Below are positions 49,503-56,735 of a DNA stretch of 64,000 nt, piece by piece. Made by a program: the position numbers and the translations under genes. A model generated the notes under the pieces. The model searched no databases. It was not told the DNA's origin and saw nothing but the letters and a program-made list of their open reading frames with translations. The stretch comes from Nocardioides palaemonis (GTDB lineage Bacteria; Actinomycetota; Actinomycetes; Propionibacteriales; Nocardioidaceae). The stretch lies in assembly GCF_018275325.1 (NCBI RefSeq), contig NZ_JAGVQR010000001.1, forward strand, positions 2,170,001-2,234,000. Direction: 5' to 3'. The first letter of the stretch is position 1, and every line of letters starts with the position of its first letter.

Positions 49503-49703
49503 TCAGTGGTCGGAGGTGTTGAAGCCGAGCTTCGAGAGCACCAGGAACAGCGGGAAGGCCACGACCGCCACGATGATGCCGATCCACAGCAGCGTCTTCT
49601 GCGTCGGGACCTGGAGCAGCGCGACGCTGCCCAGGACGAAGCCGAGCATCGCGACCGAGACAGCGGTCCAAGCAGCGGGGGTGTTGCCGTGGCCACCAGC
49701 CAT
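49503..49703 (-). CDS. HGxxPAAW family small membrane protein
   Basis: This 66-residue protein carries the naming motif HGNTPAAW (residues 5-12) and two membrane helices (VAMLGFVLGSVALLQV and LLWIGIIVAVVAFPLFLVL). The family is found in actinobacterial trp operons; the function is not known. AAGGAG lies 8 nt before the ATG, a strong ribosome-binding site. It is placed between the Trp-associated membrane protein and trpC. Confidence 0.9.
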   Translation of the reverse strand: MAGGHGNTPAAWTAVSVAMLGFVLGSVALLQVPTQKTLLWIGIIVAVVAFPLFLVLSKLGFNTSDH

Positions 49704-49744
49704 GGTTGAGCTCCTTCGTCGATCCGGTGCGTGCGGGCCGCAGT

Positions 49745-50365
49745 CTAGGCGGTCGGGTCCCGACCCTCGTCGAGGGCCTTCCAGATGTCGATGTTCTCGG
49801 CCGGCACCTCGCCCGGCCCAGCGTCCGCGGGCCCCGCCCCCTCGCCGCGGCCGCCGGTCGGCGCGTCGTACTTGCTGCCCATCTCGGGCCAGCTGCCGAC
49901 CAGGCGCACGGCGGCGACGGTGGCCAGCACGCAGAGCAGTGACGCCACGACCGCGGCGGCGTACCAGCCGGTGAACGAGGTGCTGACCGCGTCGCTCCCC
50001 GAGGCCTCGGTGAGTGCGTCGGCGAGCTTGGGCGGCAGGCTGCGTGCCGCCTCGACCGTGACGACGGCCGTGCCGAGCGACGCGACCAGCGCGACGACGG
50101 CCACCACGCGCCGGAACCGGCCCCGGGTCACCAGCAGCACGCCCCAGCAGGCCAGGACCACCAGCGCGAGCGCGCCGGCGAGCGGCGCGTCGCGCGCCGA
50201 GTCGAGGGAGAGCACCGACGTCATCGAGGCGCCCTGGTCGGTGTCGAGGGCGCCCGAGCTGCCGGACACCCACGGCTTGGTGCCGGCGGTGGCGGCGAGC
50301 CCCGCCGACGCGAGGCCGACGAGGACCACGGGCCCGAACGTGCGGCGCGCGGTCGCCTCAGCCAT
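49745..50365 (-). CDS. Trp biosynthesis-associated membrane protein
   Basis: The 206-residue product has four helices (about residues 10-30, 55-78, 82-102, 130-155) and a Pro/Gly-rich cytoplasmic tail ending [15 protein letters not shown]. Topology and position match the actinobacterial Trp operon-associated membrane protein family (Trp_oprn_chp). The function is unknown. In many relatives trpE separates it from hisI; here the gene overlaps hisI by 8 bp. Confidence 0.82.
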   Translation of the reverse strand: MAEATARRTFGPVVLVGLASAGLAATAGTKPWVSGSSGALDTDQGASMTSVLSLDSARDAPLAGALALVVLACWGVLLVTRGRFRRVVAVVALVASLGTAVVTVEAARSLPPKLADALTEASGSDAVSTSFTGWYAAAVVASLLCVLATVAAVRLVGSWPEMGSKYDAPTGGRGEGAGPADAGPGEVPAENIDIWKALDEGRDPTA

Positions 50366-50732
50366 CGAAGCGGTGCACGAGGTCGGCGTCGAAGCAGGTG
50401 TGGTCGCCGGTGTGGCACGCGGCACCCTCCTGGTCGACCAGGAAGAGGAGGGTGTCGCCGTCGCAGTCGAGGCGCACCTCCTTCACGTGCTGGACGTGGC
50501 CCGAGGTGTCGCCCTTGACCCAGTACTCGCGGCGCGAGCGCGACCAGTACGTCGCGCGCCCCGTCGCGAGCGTGCGGGCGAGCGCCTCGTCGTCGACCCA
50601 GGCCAGCATCAGCACCTCGCGGGTGTCGTGCTGCTGCACCACGACCGGCACCAGGTCCTCCGCCGTGTGGCGCATGCGCGCGGACACGGTCGGGTCGAGG
50701 GAGGACTCCGTGGGGTTCACCGGGGTGTTCAC
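50358..50732 (-). CDS. hisI: Phosphoribosyl-AMP cyclohydrolase
   Basis: The 124-residue enzyme opens the purine ring in the third step of histidine biosynthesis. The metal-binding signature is present: [15 protein letters not shown] with the Asp cluster, and [10 protein letters not shown] with the zinc Cys residues. [18 protein letters not shown] (part of the substrate site) is also conserved. It lacks the HisE domain found in some fusions. It starts with GTG overlapping the aminotransferase stop. Confidence 0.94.
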   Translation of the reverse strand: MNTPVNPTESSLDPTVSARMRHTAEDLVPVVVQQHDTREVLMLAWVDDEALARTLATGRATYWSRSRREYWVKGDTSGHVQHVKEVRLDCDGDTLLFLVDQEGAACHTGDHTCFDADLVHRFDG

Positions 50733-51559
50733 GGCTCCATGCTCCCAGCCTCGCGGTCGGCCCACGTCGCCGCGCACCGCTCGGTCACCGGACCGGGCGC
50801 CGGCAGGTCGCGGTCGTCCCAGCGCGAGATGGCCTGCACGTCGCGGGTCGTGGACACCAGGAAGGCCTCGCTCGCCCGGTCGCGCACGTCCGCGAGCGGC
50901 TCGTCGACCTCCCGGGCACCGCACCACTCCACGACCAGGTCGCGGGTGATCCCGGCCAGGCAGCCCGAGGCGAGGCTCGGGGTGCGCAGCTCGCCGTCGA
51001 GGACGTAGAAGACGTTGGACCCGGTGCCCTCGCACAGGTGGCCGGCGGTGTTGGCGAGCACCGCCTCGCTGCCGCCGTGGCGCTGGGCGTGGGCGAGGGC
51101 GATCACGTTCTCGGCGTACGACGTGGTCTTGAGACCGGCGGTCGCGCCGTTCTCGTTGCGGGTCCACGGCACCGTCACCACGGTGGTCGACCGCGGCGCC
51201 GGCTCGATGGCGCTGTAGGCGACGACGAGCGTCGGCGGTCCGCCGCCGCGGCCCGAGCCCATCGGGTGCGGCCCGGCCGTCCAGGTGATGCGCAGCCGCC
51301 CCATCGCGTCGACGTCCGCGCCGTCGGCGAGCACCGCCGCCACGCCCGCCCGTACGTGGTCGAGGTCGGGCGCCGGGAGACCGAGCCCGGCCGCGCTCCG
51401 CTCCAGCCGGGCGAGGTGACGGGTGAGCGCGAAGGGCGTCCCGTGGATCGTCTTGACCGCCTCGAAGACGCCGTCCCCGACGGTGAAGCCGTGGTCGGTC
51501 ACCGCGACCGCTCCCTGCCCCGGGTCGGCCAGCAGGCTCCCGTCGATCCATGCGCGCAT
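50729..51559 (-). CDS. Class IV aminotransferase (aminodeoxychorismate lyase-like)
   Basis: The 276-residue PLP enzyme has the fold-IV start [16 protein letters not shown] (about residues 22-37), the PLP Lys in [11 protein letters not shown] (about 143) and the glutamate and phosphate motifs [10 protein letters not shown] and LAGITRD. It could be 4-amino-4-deoxychorismate lyase (PabC, folate synthesis) or a branched-chain or D-amino-acid aminotransferase; PabC is preferred because it lies beside trp genes that share chorismate. It is the first gene of the operon leading to lgt. Confidence 0.85.
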   Translation of the reverse strand: MRAWIDGSLLADPGQGAVAVTDHGFTVGDGVFEAVKTIHGTPFALTRHLARLERSAAGLGLPAPDLDHVRAGVAAVLADGADVDAMGRLRITWTAGPHPMGSGRGGGPPTLVVAYSAIEPAPRSTTVVTVPWTRNENGATAGLKTTSYAENVIALAHAQRHGGSEAVLANTAGHLCEGTGSNVFYVLDGELRTPSLASGCLAGITRDLVVEWCGAREVDEPLADVRDRASEAFLVSTTRDVQAISRWDDRDLPAPGPVTERCAATWADREAGSMEP

Positions 51560-51605
51560 GCGGCCACTCTAGGGGCCCCGCGAACACGCCCGGGGGGACC
51601 CGATT

Positions 51606-51634
51606 TTGGACCCGCGCGAGCCATGTACTACTGT
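51606..51634 (+). promoter_or_regulatory. Promoter of the tRNA-Gly-Cys-Val operon
   Basis: TTGGAC (51606-51611) and TACTGT (51629-51634) are separated by exactly 17 nt, the best vegetative promoter in the window. A GGAGCGG/CCGCTCC hairpin (51649-51666) lies in the leader before tRNA-Gly. Confidence 0.65.
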
Positions 51635-51676
51635 TCCACTCGTTCCAAGGAGCGGTCAGCCGCTCCGGGGAAACAG

Positions 51677-51749
51677 GCGGACATAGCTCAGTTGGTAGAG
51701 CGCAACCTTGCCAAGGTTGAGGTCGCGAGTTCGAGTCTCGTTGTCCGCT
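51677..51749 (+). tRNA. tRNA-Gly (GCC)
   Basis: A normal cloverleaf: acceptor GCGGACA/TGTCCGC, D arm GCTCAGTTGGTAGAGC, anticodon stem CAACC/GGTTG with loop TTGCCAA (anticodon GCC), TTCGAGT in the T loop and discriminator T. CCA is not encoded. Confidence 0.97.
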
Positions 51750-51782
51750 CTGAGGGGTCTCCCATCACACGTGGGCCTCCAC

Positions 51783-51853
51783 GGTGGGTTGGCCGAGAGG
51801 CGAGGCAACGGACTGCAAATCCGTCTACACGGGTTCAAATCCCGTACCCACCT
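51783..51853 (+). tRNA. tRNA-Cys (GCA)
   Basis: Acceptor GGTGGGT/ACCCACC, anticodon stem ACGGA/TCCGT with loop CTGCAAA (anticodon GCA), T loop TTCAAAT and discriminator T (U73, the cysteine identity base). Confidence 0.97.
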
Positions 51854-51870
51854 CGCACACAACTCAACAC

Positions 51871-51945
51871 GGGCGATTGGCGCAGCGGTAGCGCGCTTCC
51901 TTGACACGGAAGAGGTCACTGGTTCAAACCCAGTATCGCCCACCA
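51871..51945 (+). tRNA. tRNA-Val (GAC)
   Basis: Acceptor GGGCGAT/ATCGCCC, anticodon stem CTTCC/GGAAG with loop TTGACAC (anticodon GAC), T loop TTCAAAC, discriminator A and, unlike its two neighbours, an encoded CCA (51943-51945). Confidence 0.97.
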
Positions 51946-51950
51946 GCACC

Positions 51951-51980
51951 GAAGGGCCCCGGAGAGATCCGGGGCCCTTC
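51951..51980 (+). terminator. Rho-independent terminator of the tRNA operon
   Basis: GAAGGGCCCCGGA (51951-51963) pairs perfectly with 51968-51980 around GAGA and is followed by GGTTATTT, the only hairpin in the window with a real T-rich tail. Confidence 0.85.
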
Positions 51981-51992
51981 GGTTATTTCCGG

Positions 51993-52095
51993 CTCCCGCT
52001 GGTCGAGGAGATCGCGCTGACTCCCGCTGGTCGAGGAGGTCGCGCTGACTCCCGCTGGTCGAGGAGGTCGCGCAGCGACCGTCACGAGACCCCGG
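51993..52095. repeat. Tandem intergenic repeat, three 28-bp units
   Basis: Units of 28 bp begin CTCCCGCTGGTCGAGGAG at 51993, 52021 and 52049. Copies 1 and 2 differ at one base (AGATCG versus AGGTCG). Copy 3 continues into a longer element with GGTCGC-GCA-GCGACC, an internal hairpin, and ACGAGACCCC. This type of element is scattered between genes in Nocardioides as I remember it. The rest of the gene-free stretch 51946-52173 holds the tRNA terminator and nothing else I recognise. Confidence 0.85.
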
Positions 52096-52173
52096 ACCAC
52101 CACGCCCGAGCGTGGTCGTGGAGCCGTCATGCCACCTGGTGGCTCGAGAGCACCACGATCCGCTCGGTCCCCC

Positions 52174-53865
52174 TCAGGACTTCTTGCCGCGCGGGACGAC
52201 GACCGTGGTGCGCTCGACGGCGGCGCGGACCACGTCGGTGCCGGCGTAGCGCACGACGACCTTCTTCGTGCCGGGCTTGAGGTCGCGGAGCACCAGGCGC
52301 ACCCGCCCGTCGACGACCTCGCCCTGCCACGTACGACCACCGACGCTGATGGTGATTGCCCCGGCCGGCTTGCGGGCGCCGACGGCCTTCACGCGGACGT
52401 CGACGGCGACCTTGCGCCGCGTGGCAGCTGCCGTGACGCGCACCTTCGGGGTGGTCATGACAGCGGGCACGGCGATCGTCTCGACGTTGTCGCGGAAGTG
52501 GCGGCGGCTGTAGGTGACCTCCACCGACATGGCGTGGCCGAGGTCGCCCTTGCGGATCGTGTAGGTGTCGTGGGTCGCCTTCGCGACCGGCTTGCCGTCT
52601 CGGAGCCAGCGGTACGTCGTCGTGGCGCCGGTGGGCCTGGTGGTGCCCGGTCGCACGCGGAGCCGCTGGCCGACCTGCGCCGTGCCCCTGACCCGCGACC
52701 CCGTGCTGATCGCGACCTGCTTGGCGAGCACCGGTGCGGTCGCCGCGGCGGTGGAGCGCGACTTCTTGTAGCCCTTCGCGCTGGCGATGACGCGCGCGCT
52801 GATCGAGGCGCCGATCTGGTCGCGGGTGAGGGTCAGGCTCGACGTCGTGGCGCCGTCCAGCGGCTTGCCGTCGGCGTACCACTGCGTCTGGGTCTTCGCG
52901 GGCTGCGGCGTCCACGACGAGGCGGTGAGCGACAGCGTGGAGCCCACCTCGGGGTTGCCCTGGATCGCCGGCACCTCCGCCCGCGTGAACGTGCCGGGCG
53001 CGACGGGCGCGGTGGCGAGCGTGGCCTCGCCCGGGGTGTAGCCGCTCAGTGCAGCCGTGACCTCGGCCGTGAGGGTCTTGCCCTTGACGTCCGGGGTCGG
53101 GACGTACGCCGGCCCGGTGGCACCGGGGATGGCCGTGCCGTCCGCGAGCCAGCGGTAGCTCACGCTGGTCGGCGCGGGCGTCCACGCCCCGCTGGCCACC
53201 TCGAGCGGCGCGCCGACCATCGGCGAGCCCGAGATGGTGGGCGGCGTGGTCGGCGTGACCACGCGGTCGTTGAAGTGGATGAAGCCGGTCGGCCAGCCGC
53301 CGCCAGTCTTGGTCACCCGGCGCCAGTAGAAGTCGCCGCCCCAGTAGTCCTCCGAGACGATGATCTCGGTCGGGGAGATGACCTGCTCGACGTAGGCGAC
53401 GTGGCCGTTGGAGCCGGCCGGCGTCACGTGCGGCTTGTACCAGGCGACCGACCCGACCGCCGGGGTCTGGTCGGTGATCGAGGCCATCGCCGCACCCCAG
53501 TTGGAGGCGTTGCCGTCGCCCGACCACGGGCGGGTGGTCGGCATCCCGTTCTGGATCAGCCGGTAGGCCACGTAGTTGGTGCAGTTGTGCCCCGCGTACA
53601 TCCGCCAGTACATCGACGAGGACGCCTGTCGGTAGCCGCTGTTGCCGTAGCCGGCGTCCTGGCAGCCCTGGTAGCCGGTGCACAGGTAGGTCGACGTGGC
53701 CAGCTCGAGCGGGGTCGTCGTCCGCGGCACCACCGCGACCAGCAGGCCCAGCACACCGGTGGCCAGCAGCGTCGAGCGGATCGCCCGGCGCGCGACGTGG
53801 CCGACAGCGGACAGGGCAGCGACACGCCACTGTGACGTGTGGGGTTCGTGTGGCCTTTGGTGCAC
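52174..53865 (-). CDS. Secreted CHAP-domain cell-wall hydrolase with Ig-like repeats
   Basis: The 563-residue product has an N-terminal export helix (STLLATGVLGLLVAVV, about residues 31-46), a CHAP amidase/peptidase domain with catalytic Cys in HNCTNYVAYRL (about 92) and His in SNGHVAYVEQV (about 150), then three Ig-like repeats each with YRWLADG, TQWYADG or YRWLRDG, and a C-terminal beta domain. It probably cuts peptidoglycan cross-bridges. GTG 53865 is chosen because TACGAT lies 8 nt upstream; the ATG at 53922 is upstream of that promoter. The 228-nt gap before it holds the repeat. Confidence 0.87.
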   Translation of the reverse strand: MHQRPHEPHTSQWRVAALSAVGHVARRAIRSTLLATGVLGLLVAVVPRTTTPLELATSTYLCTGYQGCQDAGYGNSGYRQASSSMYWRMYAGHNCTNYVAYRLIQNGMPTTRPWSGDGNASNWGAAMASITDQTPAVGSVAWYKPHVTPAGSNGHVAYVEQVISPTEIIVSEDYWGGDFYWRRVTKTGGGWPTGFIHFNDRVVTPTTPPTISGSPMVGAPLEVASGAWTPAPTSVSYRWLADGTAIPGATGPAYVPTPDVKGKTLTAEVTAALSGYTPGEATLATAPVAPGTFTRAEVPAIQGNPEVGSTLSLTASSWTPQPAKTQTQWYADGKPLDGATTSSLTLTRDQIGASISARVIASAKGYKKSRSTAAATAPVLAKQVAISTGSRVRGTAQVGQRLRVRPGTTRPTGATTTYRWLRDGKPVAKATHDTYTIRKGDLGHAMSVEVTYSRRHFRDNVETIAVPAVMTTPKVRVTAAATRRKVAVDVRVKAVGARKPAGAITISVGGRTWQGEVVDGRVRLVLRDLKPGTKKVVVRYAGTDVVRAAVERTTVVVPRGKKS

Positions 53866-53873
53866 GATTGGCG

Positions 53874-53879
53874 ATCGTA
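53874..53879 (-). promoter_or_regulatory. -10 element TACGAT before the CHAP gene
   Basis: Minus-strand TACGAT ends 8 nt before GTG 53865 with no Shine-Dalgarno between. The adjoining 53880-53964 contains an AT-richer patch (AATAACAATCGTGTAATTCG). Confidence 0.45.
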
Positions 53880-53964
53880 GGGTGCGGAAGTCAAGCGCGC
53901 CACGCCGTTGGATGAATAACAATCGTGTAATTCGCCCGGCCCCCGCCGGTGCGGGTGGGGCGGC

Positions 53965-54588
53965 TCAGAACTCGTAGCCGAAGTGCCGGATCGTCTGGGC
54001 GAACCGCTCGGCCACGATCTCGGCGTCGCCGGGGCCGTAGAGCTCGCGGTAGTGCGGCCCGCTCCCCTGCTTCGCGTGCGGCAGGTCGAGCTCGAGCCCG
54101 AGGCGCGAGGACAGGTCGGCCACGGCGGCCGGCAGGTCCTCGTAGCGGTAGACCTCGTCGACGACGATCCGTCCGCCGAGGCGGTAGAGCCGCTCGTTGA
54201 GCGCGAGCCGCTCCATGCGCCGCGGCGTGCGGACGAACTCGGCGAACGTCTTGGTGAAGGTGGGCTTGCGGGCGCTGTAGCGGTAGGACGAGGCGACCAC
54301 GTCGAACGGGTTCCGCTCGACGGCGAAGGTGAAGTAGGCGTCCCAGGTCTCGCGGCCGATCACCTCGATCACCCGCCGCGCGCCCATGTGGGCATACGAC
54401 GAGGGGCTGGTGTCGTCGTGCTGCGGGCCCACTCCCCCGGCCGCGGCGCGCAGCACCTCGTCCTCCGGGCTGATCCGGGTGACGAGGTCGTCGGGGCCGC
54501 AGTGGCGCGACAGCGCGATCTCGAGGCTGGTGCCGGCGGTCTTGCGGGTCTTGACGAAGACGAAGCGGTGGCGGTGCGAGCAGATCAC
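53965..54588 (-). CDS. Sulfotransferase family 2 protein
   Basis: The 207-residue product has the PAPS-binding start FVFVKTRKTAGTSLEIAL (about residues 9-26; the KTRKTAGTS loop replaces the usual P-loop) and the 3'-phosphate motif TFAVERNPFDVVASSYRY (about 105). These are the two Sulfotransfer_2 motifs, usual for carbohydrate sulfation. It starts with GTG 14 nt after the channel gene on the same strand, an odd pairing. It may sulfate a surface glycan or lipid. Confidence 0.85.
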   Translation of the reverse strand: MICSHRHRFVFVKTRKTAGTSLEIALSRHCGPDDLVTRISPEDEVLRAAAGGVGPQHDDTSPSSYAHMGARRVIEVIGRETWDAYFTFAVERNPFDVVASSYRYSARKPTFTKTFAEFVRTPRRMERLALNERLYRLGGRIVVDEVYRYEDLPAAVADLSSRLGLELDLPHAKQGSGPHYRELYGPGDAEIVAERFAQTIRHFGYEF

Positions 54589-54602
54589 GGAGCGGTGCCC
54601 AC

Positions 54603-55691
54603 TCAGTCGTCCTCGTCGGAGGTGTCCTCGCCGTGGGTGCCGGGGCGCGGCGCCCACGGGAGCTCCTTGGCCGGACGGACGACGATGAGCCGGTCGCCGC
54701 GGGCCAGCAGGGACACCACGGGGTCGAAGTAGCGGTAGACCTTCTCGTCGCGGATGACCGCGATGACCTGGTCGGGCAGCCGCTGCGGCTGCTTGCCGAC
54801 CTCGTTGACCAGCAGGTCGCGCTCGGCGACCTCGAGGCCCTCGCCGTAGGTCATCAGGTCCTCCATCACCGAGCCGAGCATCGGCGACATCGACGAGAGC
54901 CCGAGCAGGCGCCCGACCGCGTCGGAGGAGGTGATCACGGAGTTCGCGCCGGACTGGCGCATCAGCGGGACGTTCTCCTGCTCGCGCACGGACGCGACGA
55001 TCCAGGCGTCCGGGTTGAGCTGGCGCACGGTGAGCGTGACGAGCACGTTGGAGTCGTCGCGGTCGGTGGTGATGATGACGTGGGTCGCCTTCTCCACACC
55101 CGCCTGGCGCAGCACGCCCCGGCGGGTGGCGTCGCCGGCGATCCCGACCAGCTGGTCGCGGTTGGCCTCCTCGAGGGCGACGGGGCCGGGGTCGACGACG
55201 ACGATCGCGGAACGGTCGTAGCCGTTGCTCACGAGGGTCTCGATCGCGCTGCGGCCCTTCGTGCCGTAGCCGATCACGACGACGTGCTCGTCCATCTTCT
55301 TCCTCCACCGGGAGACCCGGAACATCTCGCGGCCCTGCGAGGCGAGGACCTCGAGGGTGGTGCCGATCAACAGGACCAGGAACCCGATGCGGGCCGGGGT
55401 GATCACCAGCGCGTTGACCAGCCGCGCTCCGTCGGAGACCGGGGCGATGTCGCCGTAGCCGGTCGTGCTGAGCGTGACGGTCGTGTAGTAGAACGCGTCG
55501 AGCAGGCTGAGCGTGTTGGTCGGGTCGTTGCCGTCGCGGTAGCCGTCACGGTCGAACCAGACCAGCAGCCAGGTCCCGATGAGGATCGCCAGGGCCAGCA
55601 ACACGCGGCGTCCGAGCTCCCACCACGGCGACCGGGTGCGCTCCGGCAGGGACACCCGACCCACGCTGGCGGGGTTGCTCGCGACGTGCAC
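54603..55691 (-). CDS. Potassium channel with RCK (TrkA-N) domains
   Basis: The 362-residue product has two membrane helices around a pore loop with the K+ filter TTGYGD (about residue 72), an RCK N-lobe with the Rossmann motif VVVIGYGTKGRSAI (about 135), and a TrkA-C-like domain (QVIAVIRDEKVYRYFDP). It resembles MthK and other ligand-gated channels that respond to Ca2+ or nucleotide. The GTG start is 2 nt after the YihY stop, so they form an operon with the sulfotransferase. Confidence 0.92.
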   Translation of the reverse strand: MHVASNPASVGRVSLPERTRSPWWELGRRVLLALAILIGTWLLVWFDRDGYRDGNDPTNTLSLLDAFYYTTVTLSTTGYGDIAPVSDGARLVNALVITPARIGFLVLLIGTTLEVLASQGREMFRVSRWRKKMDEHVVVIGYGTKGRSAIETLVSNGYDRSAIVVVDPGPVALEEANRDQLVGIAGDATRRGVLRQAGVEKATHVIITTDRDDSNVLVTLTVRQLNPDAWIVASVREQENVPLMRQSGANSVITSSDAVGRLLGLSSMSPMLGSVMEDLMTYGEGLEVAERDLLVNEVGKQPQRLPDQVIAVIRDEKVYRYFDPVVSLLARGDRLIVVRPAKELPWAPRPGTHGEDTSDEDD

Positions 55692-55693
55692 GG

Positions 55694-56659
55694 TCAGGAG
55701 TCTTTCACGCCCATGCGGGTGCGGAGCCGCTGCACCAGCTCGCGCCGGGCGCGCGCCGTGTTCTTCTGCGGGAAGACGGTGTCGAACGCCGCGTTGACCG
55801 CCGCGCCGATCAGCACGGCGAGCGCCAGCAGGTAGAGCCACAGCAGCACCGCGATGGGAGCGGCCAGGGGGCCGTAGATGGTGCGCGACTCCGCGGCCGT
55901 GACCGTCAGCACCCAGCGCAGGACGTACGAGCCCGCGATCCAGCAGACCAGCGCGAAGGCCGCCCCCGGGAGGTTGAAGCTCCAGCTCGTCCGCACCGGC
56001 ACGGACACGTGGTAGAGCGTGGCGAGGAAGCAGATGCAGACCGCGAGCACGACCGGCCAGTAGAGGGCGTTGAGGAAGTCGAGGCGTGGTGGGAGCACCC
56101 GGTCGACCAGGGTCGGGCCGGCCACCACGAGCGGGATGCTCACCGCGCCGGTGACCATGGCGAGGACGTAGAGCACGAACGACAGTGCCCGGGTGGCGAC
56201 GATCCCGCGGTGGCCGCCCAGCCCGTGCATGATCGTGATGGTGTCGACGAAGACGTTGAGCGCGCGGCTGCCCGACCACAGCGCGAGGATGAAGCCGATC
56301 GAGATCACGTCGTAGCGTCCGCCGTCGAGCACGGTGTCGATGGTCGGCCGGATGATGCTGTTGACCGCCCGCTCGGTGAGCGCCTGCCGGGAGATCTCGA
56401 GGACGGCGTTGCGCACGTCCTCCACCTGGGTGTCGGTGAAGCGCTCGCTCACGAAGCCGACCGCGCCCGCGAGCGCGAAGACCAGCGGTGGCACCGACAG
56501 GACCGCGAAGAACGCCGCCTCCGCGGCCAGGCCGGTCACCCGGTGTCGCAAGCAGGAGCCGACCGTGGTGACGATGACGCGCCACAGGTGCTCGCGCCAG
56601 CGCCGCACCAGGACCTCGACCCGGCGCGGGGCAGGGATGTCCTCGCGCGCCTCGACCAC
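55694..56659 (-). CDS. YihY/BrkB family inner membrane protein
   Basis: The 321-residue product has about six helices and the family motifs TGLAAEAAFFAVLSVPPLVFALAG (parts: LAAEAAFFAVLS), ISIGFILALWSGSRALNVFVD and the C-terminal YGPLAAPIAVLLWLYLLALAVLIGAAVNA (parts: PIAVLLWLY, LIGAAVNA). The function is unknown; it is not an RNase despite an old name. The GTG start has TAGCGT 6 nt upstream (leaderless). It heads the channel-sulfotransferase operon. Confidence 0.88.
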   Translation of the reverse strand: MVEAREDIPAPRRVEVLVRRWREHLWRVIVTTVGSCLRHRVTGLAAEAAFFAVLSVPPLVFALAGAVGFVSERFTDTQVEDVRNAVLEISRQALTERAVNSIIRPTIDTVLDGGRYDVISIGFILALWSGSRALNVFVDTITIMHGLGGHRGIVATRALSFVLYVLAMVTGAVSIPLVVAGPTLVDRVLPPRLDFLNALYWPVVLAVCICFLATLYHVSVPVRTSWSFNLPGAAFALVCWIAGSYVLRWVLTVTAAESRTIYGPLAAPIAVLLWLYLLALAVLIGAAVNAAFDTVFPQKNTARARRELVQRLRTRMGVKDS

Positions 56660-56665
56660 CAGGCC

Positions 56666-56671
56666 ACGCTA
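56666..56671 (-). promoter_or_regulatory. -10 element TAGCGT of leaderless yihY-like gene
   Basis: Minus-strand TAGCGT ends 6 nt before GTG 56659. Confidence 0.5.
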
Positions 56672-56723
56672 CCGAGGGTCGGCCCCCTCCCGGCGAATCC
56701 CGGCCGTGCGTCGCGGCCCCGCC

Positions 56724-56729
56724 TACGGT
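56724..56729 (+). promoter_or_regulatory. -10 element TACGGT of leaderless aidB-like gene
   Basis: TACGGT ends 6 nt before ATG 56736, facing away from the yihY promoter. Confidence 0.5.
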
Positions 56730-56735
56730 GTGCCC

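Noticed and set aside
51038..51904. Plus-strand frame running through the tRNA-Gly and tRNA-Cys genes.
   Set aside because: It crosses two certain tRNA genes and a minus-strand aminotransferase.
51993..52095. Possible CRISPR array, because of three evenly spaced similar units.
   Set aside because: The repeats are directly adjacent with no unique spacers and no cas genes nearby; it is an intergenic tandem repeat.
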